Assembly: GCF_943193125.1 (NCBI RefSeq)
Contig: NZ_CALPCX010000002.1
Location: 186,001-250,000 of the forward strand
Direction: 5' to 3'
Length of the DNA stretch: 64,000 nucleotides
DNA from: Adlercreutzia agrestimuris
GTDB taxonomy: Bacteria > Actinomycetota > Coriobacteriia > Coriobacteriales > Eggerthellaceae
The position numbers and the translations under genes were made by a program. Position 1 is the first letter of the stretch. Every line of letters starts with the position of its first letter. Shown here one piece after another: positions 27,905 through 35,642 of the stretch. The notes under the pieces were generated by a model. It ran no database searches, was not told where the DNA came from, and worked only from the letters and a program-made list of their open reading frames with translations.

Positions 27905-28492
27905 GTGATTGCATTTTTAGAAGGCACGCTTGCTGGTAAAAATACTACGTCTGCATTCATCAATGTCGGAGGTGTGGGCTATGCAGTAGCTATGTCTCAA
28001 GGGGCGTTGGTGAAACTTCCTGACACAGGAAATGCTGTACAGATTTTTACCTATTTGCAAGTGAGTGAAAATGGCATTGCTCTCTACGGGTTTTTGACGC
28101 TTGAAGAAAAAGCGCTTTTTGAGCGACTCATTAGCGTGAGTGGTGTAGGTCCGAAAGTGGCCTTGGCGGCTTTGTCGGCGTTTTCGCCAGCAGAACTCAT
28201 CAACGCAATTGCAGCGCAGGATATTGCGCGTGTGCAAAAAATTCCTGGAGTAGGAAAAAAGACTGCATCGCGTATAATCTTAGAGCTTAAAGGCTCTTTT
28301 GACGAAGGTGTAGCAAGCTTGTTCGATCAAGATGCGTCTTCGACTGCTGATGCCGCTCAAAAGGCAACTCTTGAAGCGCTTCTGTCTATGGGATTTACTT
28401 CGGCAGAAGCCGAGTTGTCGTTGAAGGGTGCCCCAGAGGGAGCCTCTGAGAATGTGCTTTTGCAATATGCGCTTAAGCGTCTTGGTGCCTAG
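27905..28492 (+). CDS. ruvA: Holliday junction branch migration protein RuvA
   Basis: Binds four-way junctions and loads RuvB. The 195-residue product starts at a GTG ([12 protein letters not shown]) with AGGATAGG upstream. It has the OB-fold domain, then two helix-hairpin-helix motifs ([16 protein letters not shown] and [18 protein letters not shown]), an acidic linker and the C-terminal UBA-like domain that contacts RuvB ([13 protein letters not shown]). It starts 13 bases after ruvC and ends 23 before ruvB. Confidence 0.95.
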   Translation: MIAFLEGTLAGKNTTSAFINVGGVGYAVAMSQGALVKLPDTGNAVQIFTYLQVSENGIALYGFLTLEEKALFERLISVSGVGPKVALAALSAFSPAELINAIAAQDIARVQKIPGVGKKTASRIILELKGSFDEGVASLFDQDASSTADAAQKATLEALLSMGFTSAEAELSLKGAPEGASENVLLQYALKRLGA

Positions 28493-28515
28493 GAGTATTA
28501 ATCGGTGAGGAGATC

Positions 28516-29604
28516 ATGATTAACGGTGGCGTAGAAATAGAAGGATTGGTTTTTGAGGCAGGCTCAGATGATCGCGACGGCTTTGCTGAGCAGGCTTCTG
28601 TGCGCGAACGCTCAGTGGCTCCTGAGCTAACCGAAGATGATCTCGTTTTAGATAGAAGCTTACGTCCAAAACGTTTGGGCGAGTATCTGGGGCAGACAAA
28701 GATTAAAGAGTCGCTTGCCATCATGATTCAAGCCGCACAAGAACGAGGAGATGTTGCGGATCACATTTTGTTTTCAGGCCCTCCTGGTTTGGGAAAAACG
28801 ACACTTGCAACGGTTGTCGCCAATGAATTAGGCGCCAACATTCGCGCAACAAGCGGACCTGCTATTGAGCGTACAGGAGACCTTGCCGCCATCCTTACAA
28901 ATCTTGAAGAAGGCGATGTACTTTTTATTGATGAGATTCATCGTTTGAATCGCATGGTTGAAGAGGTGCTCTATCCGGCACTTGAAGATTTTGCGCTTGA
29001 TATCGTGGTAGGCAAAGGCCCAGCTGCTCGTTCAATTCGCCTTGATCTTCCGCGTTTTACGCTTATTGGTGCAACGACGCGTACTGGTCTTTTGACTGGT
29101 CCTTTGCGTGATAGGTTTGGTGTAGTCTTTCGTTTGCAATATTACACGCCCGAAGAACTTGCTGATATTGTGCGTCGCTCTGCATCAATTCTAGATGTCG
29201 GAATTGAAGAAGATGGCGCTTTGGAAATAGCACGGCGCTCTCGTGGGACGCCACGATTGGCAAACCGCCTCCTGAAGCGTGTTCGCGATTGGGCTCAGGT
29301 TCGCGGAAATGGCGTGATTGATGAAGATGTTGCTGCGCAAGCTTTGAGCTTTTATGAAGTTGACTCTCTTGGGCTTGATGCTATGGATAATCGCATATTA
29401 GAGCTTTTGAGTGTGCAATTTGGAGGAAGACCAGTAGGCCTTACCACCCTTGCGTCAGCGCTGTCTGAAAGTACCGATTCATTAGAAGACGTTTATGAGC
29501 CCTATCTTATGCAGCAAGGACTCATTATTCGTACGCCAAAAGGTCGCCAGGCAACAAGGCGTGCATATGATCATCTTGGAATACCTTTTCCCGAGAGCAT
29601 CTAG
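28516..29604 (+). CDS. ruvB: Holliday junction branch migration ATPase RuvB
   Basis: Hexameric AAA+ motor for branch migration. The 362 residues carry [12 protein letters not shown], Walker A ([13 protein letters not shown]), Walker B ([11 protein letters not shown]), sensor I ([10 protein letters not shown]), the arginine finger region (GPLRDRFG) and a C-terminal winged helix ([17 protein letters not shown]). A 30-residue acidic N-terminal extension precedes the conserved start. GAGGAG lies before the ATG. Confidence 0.97.
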   Translation: MINGGVEIEGLVFEAGSDDRDGFAEQASVRERSVAPELTEDDLVLDRSLRPKRLGEYLGQTKIKESLAIMIQAAQERGDVADHILFSGPPGLGKTTLATVVANELGANIRATSGPAIERTGDLAAILTNLEEGDVLFIDEIHRLNRMVEEVLYPALEDFALDIVVGKGPAARSIRLDLPRFTLIGATTRTGLLTGPLRDRFGVVFRLQYYTPEELADIVRRSASILDVGIEEDGALEIARRSRGTPRLANRLLKRVRDWAQVRGNGVIDEDVAAQALSFYEVDSLGLDAMDNRILELLSVQFGGRPVGLTTLASALSESTDSLEDVYEPYLMQQGLIIRTPKGRQATRRAYDHLGIPFPESI

Positions 29605-29612
29605 GAGAAACT

Positions 29613-30110
29613 ATGTTTGAGCAAGATTACCTGATGCGCATCTTGTTGCAATATGCTGAGATATTGCGGCGAAGCTGGTTTAAGGCGAATCACGAAAAAG
29701 ATCCTCGTGGTGCAGCGGAAATGCTGGAGGCTTCCATCGGGGAAGCCACTGATATTGATGGAGCAACCCTTCTTTCGCTTGCTCCTGAATCTATGGGAGC
29801 AATCTTGCAAGTTTCTGGTGTTGATGAGCGCGTAGTGGAGTATATTACGCGAAGCCTTGCACTTGCATCTGAGTATCTGCGAGAAGATGGTCAGCATTTG
29901 TTAGCAGACCTTCGTCTTGAACAAGCGCGATCGCTTGCAAACACTTACGGATTTTATTTACCCGAGAATCTTGAAGAACTTGCACAATGGGCAGAAGAGC
30001 AATTCGATCAAGATGCTTCCGAGAAACCAATCATTGATATTGCTACTCTTAAGGAAGACGAGAAAGAGGCGCTCGTACGATCTATTGATGAGGAAAACAA
30101 TCAGCTATAG
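29613..30110 (+). CDS. Uncharacterised helical protein downstream of ruvB
   Basis: A 165-residue soluble, acidic and probably mainly helical protein, starting MFEQDYLMRILLQYAEILRRSW with AGGAGA before the ATG. There is no signal peptide, membrane segment, cysteine or catalytic motif. The middle (SLALASEYLREDGQHLLADLRLEQARSLA) looks like TPR-type helical pairs. Similar small proteins of the DUF6483 kind occur in Firmicutes and Coriobacteria, but I hold that match loosely. It is eight bases after ruvB and so likely in the SOS-controlled transcript. Confidence 0.72.
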   Translation: MFEQDYLMRILLQYAEILRRSWFKANHEKDPRGAAEMLEASIGEATDIDGATLLSLAPESMGAILQVSGVDERVVEYITRSLALASEYLREDGQHLLADLRLEQARSLANTYGFYLPENLEELAQWAEEQFDQDASEKPIIDIATLKEDEKEALVRSIDEENNQL

Positions 30111-30241
30111 CGAAAAGAAACTATTATAAATCTACGCCTGCAAGATATAACTAAAAATTACGGCAAATTTTAAGAAAAAATTGGTGAAAGTACTCATTTG
30201 CGCGCTTTTTTTATACATGATAGCGTATAGTGAGAATATCC

Positions 30242-30308
30242 TCTCAGAGTGAGAGGGTGTGTTGCCGCCATGCAACGCAGGTAATACCTTTTCGGGTGAC
30301 CGAGAAGA
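30242..30308 (+). promoter_or_regulatory. Structured leader of the cold-shock gene
   Basis: Three short perfect hairpins follow each other in the stretch before the csp start: CTCTCA-GAG-TGAGAG, GTTGC-CGCCAT-GCAAC and TTCGG-GTGA-CCGAG. Structured leaders are known to act as RNA thermosensors in cold-shock mRNAs. That role here is inferred. Confidence 0.4.
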
Positions 30309-30324
30309 GGAAAGAGGAAATAAA

Positions 30325-30528
30325 ATGGCGGAAGGTACTGTGAAGTGGTTCAATCCTGAGAAGGGCTATGGTTTCATCTCTCAGAACGATGGTGAAGATT
30401 TATTCGTTCACTTCTCCGAGATCAAGATGGATGGGTTTAAAACCCTCGAAGAAGGAGCAGCTGTATCCTTCGACGTTACCACGGGCCAAAATGGCAAGCT
30501 TCAAGCAAGCAATGTGGTGAAGCGTTAA
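30325..30528 (+). CDS. Cold-shock protein (CspA family)
   Basis: A 67-residue OB-fold nucleic-acid-binding protein with both RNP motifs, KGYGFISQ and LFVHFSEI, starting [11 protein letters not shown]. It acts as an RNA chaperone. ATG 30325 is preceded by AAGAGGAAA; upstream in-frame ATGs lack ribosome sites. It is monocistronic, with its own terminator. Confidence 0.95.
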   Translation: MAEGTVKWFNPEKGYGFISQNDGEDLFVHFSEIKMDGFKTLEEGAAVSFDVTTGQNGKLQASNVVKR

Positions 30529-30553
30529 AAAATTGCATCAACACTAAAATGCC

Positions 30554-30585
30554 AAACGACCCCACCTTGGTGGGGTCGTTTTTTT
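30554..30585 (+). terminator. Intrinsic terminator of the cold-shock gene
   Basis: AAACGACCCCACC (30554-30566) pairs perfectly with GGTGGGGTCGTTT (30569-30581), followed by more T residues to 30585. Confidence 0.92.
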
Positions 30586-30626
30586 GTTGAGCTTAATTCA
30601 GTTATGCAAACTGGATTAAGCTCAAC
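30586..30626. repeat. Long hairpin between the convergent csp and LEA-like genes
   Basis: GTTGAGCTTAAT (30586-30597) pairs with ATTAAGCTCAAC (30615-30626), and inside it CAGTT pairs with AACTG. It lies just after the csp terminator and before the end of the minus-strand gene. There is no T-run in either direction, so it is not a standard terminator. A transcript-end stabilising structure is possible. Confidence 0.5.
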
Positions 30627-30665
30627 GTTAGGTGCTTTTACTCAGAGAAGTAAAGCGTATGTGTC

Positions 30666-31010
30666 TTATTTCTCGTCCTTGTCGGTGAGATCATGGACAG
30701 CATCGGTGATCTTATCTTTCAGCTCACCAAAACCTTTCTTGATGCCTTCGCCAACTTCTTCAACGCTCACTTTGCCATCGTGGTCGGTATCAAGAGATTT
30801 CTTTGCTGTTTCTACGGCACCTGAAACTGCTTCTTTTGCATTGTCGGCAGCTTTACCAAGAGCCTCTTTTGCGTTGTCAACAGCATCGCCAGCAGCGTCT
30901 TTCGCTTGAGCGGCTACATTTTGGGCAGCTTCTTTTGCAGATGCAGCAGCATCTTTTGCTTCTTCGGTTGCTTTCGCGGCGGCAGCCTTTGCCTCATCAG
31001 TGGTGGTCAT
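30666..31010 (-). CDS. LEA-like alanine/lysine-rich protein with an EF-hand loop
   Basis: A 114-residue, highly charged protein made mostly of Ala, Lys, Glu and Asp. Residues 5-70 are repeated amphipathic helical units of about 11 residues (DAAxxAKEAA type), as in late-embryogenesis-abundant stress proteins and apolipoproteins. Residues 74-85 read DTDHDGKVSVEE, a canonical EF-hand calcium loop (Asp at 1, 3 and 5, Gly at 6, Glu at 12). No signal peptide is seen, so it is cytoplasmic. AGGAGG lies before the ATG. A desiccation or membrane-protecting role is inferred from composition only. Confidence 0.78.
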   Translation of the reverse strand: MTTTDEAKAAAAKATEEAKDAAASAKEAAQNVAAQAKDAAGDAVDNAKEALGKAADNAKEAVSGAVETAKKSLDTDHDGKVSVEEVGEGIKKGFGELKDKITDAVHDLTDKDEK

Positions 31011-31033
31011 AAGTCCTCCTATCGGTTGTTTTC

Positions 31034-31053
31034 CACTGTATGGTTATACAGTG
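31034..31053 (-). promoter_or_regulatory. Perfect inverted repeat upstream of the LEA-like gene
   Basis: CACTGTAT (31034-31041), GGTT, ATACAGTG (31046-31053). On the minus strand it contains TATAAC, which could serve as a -10. Either an operator or a leader hairpin about 25 bases before the start codon. Confidence 0.35.
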
Positions 31054-31168
31054 ATAAATCTTCTACTCACATCATATGTTGAGAGTTATGCGAATAGATG
31101 ATTACCAAGAAATGTTTGCCAAGCTGTTCGTGCTTTGTTTGCAAGCTGTGGCGCATGCTATGCGGCTT

Positions 31169-32665
31169 TTAGCTGTACGTTTGATCGTGAAGAGCTTGCT
31201 CTTCATCTACTATGAAATCAAAGTCATCATTCCAGCACTCGCAAGCTGGCAAGTTGGGAATTGATCGTGCATGAAAAACAGGATTTACTCCGCGTTTGCG
31301 TTGTGCGCTGTAGTCATTGAGGCATAAAATTGCCCATTTGCCTAAAGCCAGAATGGCAACCAAATTGATGATGCACATGATGCCCATGAGGATATCTGCT
31401 ACATTCCAGGCCAAGTCAAAGCTTGAGAGACATCCGATGAATATGATGGCAAGGCACGCAATCCTAAACCAGAAGATAAGCTGCGGTTTTTCACCTGTGA
31501 TAAATTTTAGATTAGATTCAGCGTAGAAGTAATTGCCTATGAGGGATGTGTAAGCGAATAAAAACACCGCTATAGTAATGAAGAAAATTCCTATGTCTCC
31601 CGTGAAGTATTTCACTGCCATTTGAACAAGTGGCATACCATTGAGCGTTTGTGCGGTGAGAGGATCTTCTACCATAAAAACAAGCACGAGCATAGCTGAA
31701 CAGGTGCAGATAAACATGGTGTCAATGTATACAGAAAGCGTCTGTACAAGACCTTGCTTGACGGGATGAGAAACACTTGCTGTTGCTGCGGCATTAGGAG
31801 CAGATCCCATGCCGGCCTCGTTTGAGAAAAGCCCTCGTTTGATGCCTAACATAACAGCAGATCCTGCAAAGCCTCCAAAAATAGCTTGGAAATCAAAGGC
31901 TGACGCAAACATAAGGGAAAAGGCTTCAGGCAAAAGTCCAACATTTGAGACGGTAACCCAAAGACCAAGCGCTAAGTATGCAAAAGCCATAATAGGTACT
32001 ACCCAAGAATTGATAACAGAAATGCGTTTTGCACCGCCAAAAATAACCAGTGCTGTGAGAACGGTCAGGATGATGCCCATGATGATGGCGCCACCATTTG
32101 TGGCGTAGTCAGGAACGTAATACTCTAAAGCCGAAGTGGCATTAAAAGCTTGCAGTTCATTAAAACCAATGGCATAACAAGCAATAAGCGATATCGCAAA
32201 AGCAATGCCCATCCAGCGCTTGCCAAGACCTTGTTGGATATAGTAAGCAGGACCGCCGCGGAATTCGCCATCTATCTCCTTGACTTTCCATATTTGAGCC
32301 AGAGTAGACTCAACAAATGCTGAAGCTGCCCCAACAAGCGCCATAGCCCACATCCAAAACAGCGCGCCCGGTCCTCCGGTTGCAAGGGCGGTTGCAATAC
32401 CAGCAATATTGCCGGTGCCAACACGAGATCCCGTGGAGACCATCATAGCCTGAAATGAAGAGATTGCACGCTCTCCGGGATTAACGCGCTTTTCGAATAA
32501 CTCGCGCACCATATCTTTGAGGTAGCGAATTTGAACACACCTTGTTCGAATAGTGAAGTAGATTCCGGTAAATACCAAGAGTATCACTAAGATGTAGGTG
32601 TACATAAAGTTGTCGATTGCGCTTGTAGCAAAGACAAGGGAAGTGCTTATGCTGCTTGAGTCCAT
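31169..32665 (-). CDS. Alanine/glycine:cation symporter (AGCS family)
   Basis: A 498-residue transporter with about 10-11 membrane spans that imports alanine or glycine with Na+ or H+. Family signatures are SSFQAMMVSTGSRVGTGNIAGIATAL, FRGGPAYYIQQGLG and KRGLFSNEAGMGSAPNAAATA. A cytoplasmic tail of about 60 residues ends the protein. AAAGGAG precedes the ATG. It is monocistronic. The minus-strand LEA-like gene lies downstream. An amino-acid importer fits an asaccharolytic anaerobe. Confidence 0.93.
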   Translation of the reverse strand: MDSSSISTSLVFATSAIDNFMYTYILVILLVFTGIYFTIRTRCVQIRYLKDMVRELFEKRVNPGERAISSFQAMMVSTGSRVGTGNIAGIATALATGGPGALFWMWAMALVGAASAFVESTLAQIWKVKEIDGEFRGGPAYYIQQGLGKRWMGIAFAISLIACYAIGFNELQAFNATSALEYYVPDYATNGGAIIMGIILTVLTALVIFGGAKRISVINSWVVPIMAFAYLALGLWVTVSNVGLLPEAFSLMFASAFDFQAIFGGFAGSAVMLGIKRGLFSNEAGMGSAPNAAATASVSHPVKQGLVQTLSVYIDTMFICTCSAMLVLVFMVEDPLTAQTLNGMPLVQMAVKYFTGDIGIFFITIAVFLFAYTSLIGNYFYAESNLKFITGEKPQLIFWFRIACLAIIFIGCLSSFDLAWNVADILMGIMCIINLVAILALGKWAILCLNDYSAQRKRGVNPVFHARSIPNLPACECWNDDFDFIVDEEQALHDQTYS

Positions 32666-33037
32666 GTTTGCTCCTTTGGGTTTATGCGTGGACTTAAGTG
32701 TGAAGCTTGTGCGTGAGGTGCACTCGTGATTGTCAAACGCATATGAGTTAAACGCGTCCGCAGATGCCCGAGTTAAATCTCTTAGTATTTAGTAATGTAT
32801 CAGGCAAATGGTCAGGAAATGAAGGCAGGTAAGAGCGTTTGCCAATTCGCAAACTTGGTGTGAAAAAATATGCTGAATGGTAAAGTTTTAGTTAAGTAGT
32901 CTTTACATGTTCGTAATGTTATAGGGGCATGCATCCTACGAGAAAACCCCCAACTGGCTTCAAGCCAGTTGGGGGTTTGGATGAAATTTGCGTACGCTTA
33001 AGAGAGCTTATGCGGTGCACCTATTGAGAGAGGGTAA
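32666..33037. other. Intergenic region with a 17-bp minus-strand terminator
   Basis: Between the symporter and the upstream minus-strand membrane-protein gene. It holds one strong terminator (32944-32978) and an AT-rich stretch that should carry the symporter promoter. A small dyad GTTTGC-N6-GCAAAC lies at 32837-32854. No gene or RNA was recognised. Confidence 0.6.
32944..32978 (-). terminator. Intrinsic terminator after the multi-pass membrane protein
   Basis: A 17-base arm AAACCCCCAACTGGCTT (32944-32960) pairs with its exact complement (32962-32978). On the minus strand the hairpin ends in TTTT, as expected for the gene ending at 33038. It may work in both directions. Confidence 0.9.
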
Positions 33038-34201
33038 TTACTCACGCTTAGAACGATTGGTGTTCACGCGCTTTTGAGTTTCAACGACAGCTTCAACTTC
33101 TTGAGCGTCTTTAGCAACGTACACAAATCCAACTTCGCCATTAGCGGGAAGAGCGTTGTAGGCAACCATTTCGGCGATTTCAGCAGGAGTTGCGCTCTTC
33201 GGCTCGGTCTCGAGCAGGTATGCGGTGTCAGCACGACGTTCCATAGCAATACGGAAGTCCTTGGTGCCAACGAATACTTCTTGCTTGTAGGGGTTGACGC
33301 CGAGTTTCTTGGAGCGTACGAGGATATAAGCAAGGGCTGCAATGTTGGCAACGAGTGCGACAAGAGATACCACCGTGTTTACGGCAGGGTTGTTAACTGA
33401 TTGAGCGGCAAAGACTGAGTCGTTTGCGAACATCGGAACCATCTGGCAGAACATGCACCACATTGACAGGGTAAAGGCGCGGTTCTGGATCCATCCGCCT
33501 TTGTTCCAGCCCAGACCAGCAATGGTTGGAGCAAGCAGTAAGGCAACGCCGCAATACCAAGAGTGTGTTGGTAGGCAGTTGTAGGTGTAGCAGAAGTTCC
33601 ACAGGTCATAAGCAATGATGAATACCCAGGTCATGTCAGGCCACAGCATGTCTTGGCGCTTCTTTGAGATATAGATTCCAAACCAGCCAGTCATGCAGGC
33701 AATATTGATGAGTCCGGCAATGCCGTTGAAGACGTTGTGCCAGCCACCATAAAGGGTAACACCTTCGGTGGAAACCCAGGTAGTTCCCCATGCGCGGAAA
33801 GCGCTTTCAAAGTCAGATACAACAGCAATCAAGATATTGATGGCAACGATAATGAAGGGGAAGGCCTTAAACCAATGAGAGCGGCCAATTTTGCCCCAAG
33901 AGTATTTGATCATCATAAAGCCAATGCAGCCTGCGGTTGCTGCATATACCTTTGCATAGTGGAACCAACTGTTCATGTCGGTATGTGTGGGGTTCGTGAG
34001 TGCCCACTCTGCACCTGCAGCTGCACCAATTTCAACAGCCAGGCAGTAAACAGTCATAACACCGCATACACCGAAGAACATAAAGCATCCGCCAAATTTG
34101 GTTCGCCGGGCAAATTCATTGAGAAGAATAAGCGCGATGAGAACCATGGCTAAACCGAGCCATTGGTACAGCGCATTCGGACCGTACACATCGAATAGCA
34201 T
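33038..34201 (-). CDS. DUF5692-like multi-pass membrane protein
   Basis: A 387-residue protein with about 9-10 membrane spans, starting MLFDVYGPNALYQW. The ATG at 34201 is chosen because AAAGGAGG precedes it; an in-frame ATG 24 bases further up contains that ribosome site. Many Trp, His and Cys residues lie near the membrane borders (NSWFHYAKVYAATAGC, YDLWNFCYTYNCLPTHSWYCG). A soluble C-terminal tail of about 90 residues has TKDFRIAMERRADTAYLL. I believe this is the DUF5692 family, of unknown function. It is divergent from the cytochrome operon, which suggests a link to respiration, but this is inferred. Confidence 0.78.
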   Translation of the reverse strand: MLFDVYGPNALYQWLGLAMVLIALILLNEFARRTKFGGCFMFFGVCGVMTVYCLAVEIGAAAGAEWALTNPTHTDMNSWFHYAKVYAATAGCIGFMMIKYSWGKIGRSHWFKAFPFIIVAINILIAVVSDFESAFRAWGTTWVSTEGVTLYGGWHNVFNGIAGLINIACMTGWFGIYISKKRQDMLWPDMTWVFIIAYDLWNFCYTYNCLPTHSWYCGVALLLAPTIAGLGWNKGGWIQNRAFTLSMWCMFCQMVPMFANDSVFAAQSVNNPAVNTVVSLVALVANIAALAYILVRSKKLGVNPYKQEVFVGTKDFRIAMERRADTAYLLETEPKSATPAEIAEMVAYNALPANGEVGFVYVAKDAQEVEAVVETQKRVNTNRSKRE

Positions 34202-34549
34202 AACGACGCCTCCTTTAGTTGTCATTGCCGTTTAGTAATTGCCCTCTGCAATCGATGCCCAGAACGATACACAACTTAATATATACAGTCAATATACATA
34301 AATTAACAAAATGGCAATAAATATAATACATTGAACAACATAATTAGAATTCATTGATTAAAAGGAAAAACACTGATATTATGACCAGAATAATAGTTCA
34401 GTGAAGTAATAAAAGAAAAACATTAGAAAAGAAATATTGTAAACACAATGTAGAAAAAGATACACAATATTGTGATTTGCAACTCATCCTCTGCAAAACG
34501 ATCAATTTGGCTAGAAACCCATTTATAAAAAAGAGTAGTAGGAGGGAAC
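34202..34549. promoter_or_regulatory. AT-rich divergent control region with ATTGT/ACAAT palindromes
   Basis: This 348-base stretch, far more AT-rich than the flanking genes, must hold the promoters of two divergent units. Two palindromes of the same half-site occur on the cytochrome side: ATTGT-AAAC-ACAAT (34436-34449) and CACAATATTGTG (34463-34474, perfect). A third short dyad is TTTGCA-N10-TGCAAA (34476-34497). They are candidate regulator sites for the respiratory operon. No regulator gene is adjacent. No small gene was seen. Confidence 0.5.
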
Positions 34550-35116
34550 ATGGAAGGTAAACGCAGGCGCAAAAAGGCACCAATTATTATTGGCGTGGTA
34601 GCGGTTATCGTGATTGCAGCGGGTGCCGGTTTTTGGGTTTGGCATGAGCAACCAAGTTTTTGTAATGCGATTTGCCATGAACCGATGGATGCCTATGTAG
34701 AAGGTTACTATAAGGATCCTTCGCAAATGTCATACACGCATCAAGTTGAAGATGTGACCTGTCTTCAGTGTCATGAGCCTAAGATTGACGAGCAGATTCA
34801 CGAAGCTCTGGTTTGGGTGAATGGTGATTACGAAATGGATGAAGATGGCATGCTTGCTACCGTAGGTGTGCGCGCAGACAAAAACATGTGCGCAACAAGC
34901 GGATGCCACGATATGGAAGAGATTGTGGCGGCCACGCAAGATTGGGGTGGTGAAGCAGGAGTCAATCCTCATGATTCGCACCAAGGATACGCTCTTGATT
35001 GCAGCAGCTGCCATACCGCACACGGTCAATCGTATATGTATTGCAACACCTGTCACGAATTCGCAGTACCTGATGGCTGGGCTGAACCAGCATCAACTAC
35101 TGCAGCAACCGCGTAA
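34550..35116 (+). CDS. Membrane-anchored multiheme cytochrome c (NapC/NirT-like role)
   Basis: A 188-residue protein with a basic start and one N-terminal membrane anchor (residues 11-31), then a periplasm-side domain with five heme c motifs. Three are standard CXXCH (C71, C151, C165). One is CX3CH (C38-NAI-C42-H43) and one is CX4CH (C114-ATSG-C119-H120). Methionines near the hemes (HEPM) recall NapC/NrfH quinol dehydrogenases. It probably passes electrons from menaquinol to the FMN lipoprotein and flavoprotein encoded next. AGGAGG precedes the ATG. Confidence 0.88.
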   Translation: MEGKRRRKKAPIIIGVVAVIVIAAGAGFWVWHEQPSFCNAICHEPMDAYVEGYYKDPSQMSYTHQVEDVTCLQCHEPKIDEQIHEALVWVNGDYEMDEDGMLATVGVRADKNMCATSGCHDMEEIVAATQDWGGEAGVNPHDSHQGYALDCSSCHTAHGQSYMYCNTCHEFAVPDGWAEPASTTAATA

Positions 35117-35135
35117 ATCTTAAAGGAGGATTGAC

Positions 35136-35642
35136 ATGAAGAAACGTGCACTAACAACTGCAGCGTGTGGATTCGCCGTTCTGACGCTTTCGCTGTCGGG
35201 TTGCGGAGCCTCCTTTGAAGGTTCGGGCTCTAAAGATGCGGCATCGGCAGAGCAACTTGCCTTGCGTACTGATGATCCGTGGGCGGTAGAGGTCCAAGCC
35301 GACCCTGCGGCAAAGGCTGAAGGTAACTTGCATGATGGCGTATATGTAGGCGAGGGTAAGGGCATGGAAGGCCCCATTACTGTCACGCTTTTAGTTGAGG
35401 ACAACCGCATCACCTGCTTAGAGATGACACAAGAAGGCGAAAGCCAAAGCCGCGGTGGCTATGAAGCTATTCGCGATGGCAAATATGCTCAGATGATAGA
35501 AGCTGCACAAAGTGCTGATATTGACACGATTTCGGGCGCAACCATCACAACGGCAGGCGTCAAGCAAGCGGTTGAGGATGCGCTTGAAAAAGCTGAGCAG
35601 GGTGTAGAAGACCAGTCTGCTGCACAAGGGGGCGAACAATAA
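35136..35642 (+). CDS. FMN-binding domain lipoprotein
   Basis: A 168-residue secreted lipoprotein (lipobox LSGC, Cys23) whose main part is an FMN-binding domain: DGVYVGEGKGMEGPITVTL and the flavinylation motif DTISGATIT, in which Thr136 would carry covalently bound FMN through ApbE. In Shewanella-type fumarate and urocanate reductases this domain is fused to the reductase. Here it is a separate subunit between the cytochrome and the FAD enzyme, so it most likely relays electrons between them. AAAGGAGG precedes the ATG. Confidence 0.9.
   Translation: MKKRALTTAACGFAVLTLSLSGCGASFEGSGSKDAASAEQLALRTDDPWAVEVQADPAAKAEGNLHDGVYVGEGKGMEGPITVTLLVEDNRITCLEMTQEGESQSRGGYEAIRDGKYAQMIEAAQSADIDTISGATITTAGVKQAVEDALEKAEQGVEDQSAAQGGEQ

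Noticed and set aside
30586..30626. Terminator for the minus-strand LEA-like gene
   Set aside because: On the minus strand the hairpin is followed by A residues, not T residues.
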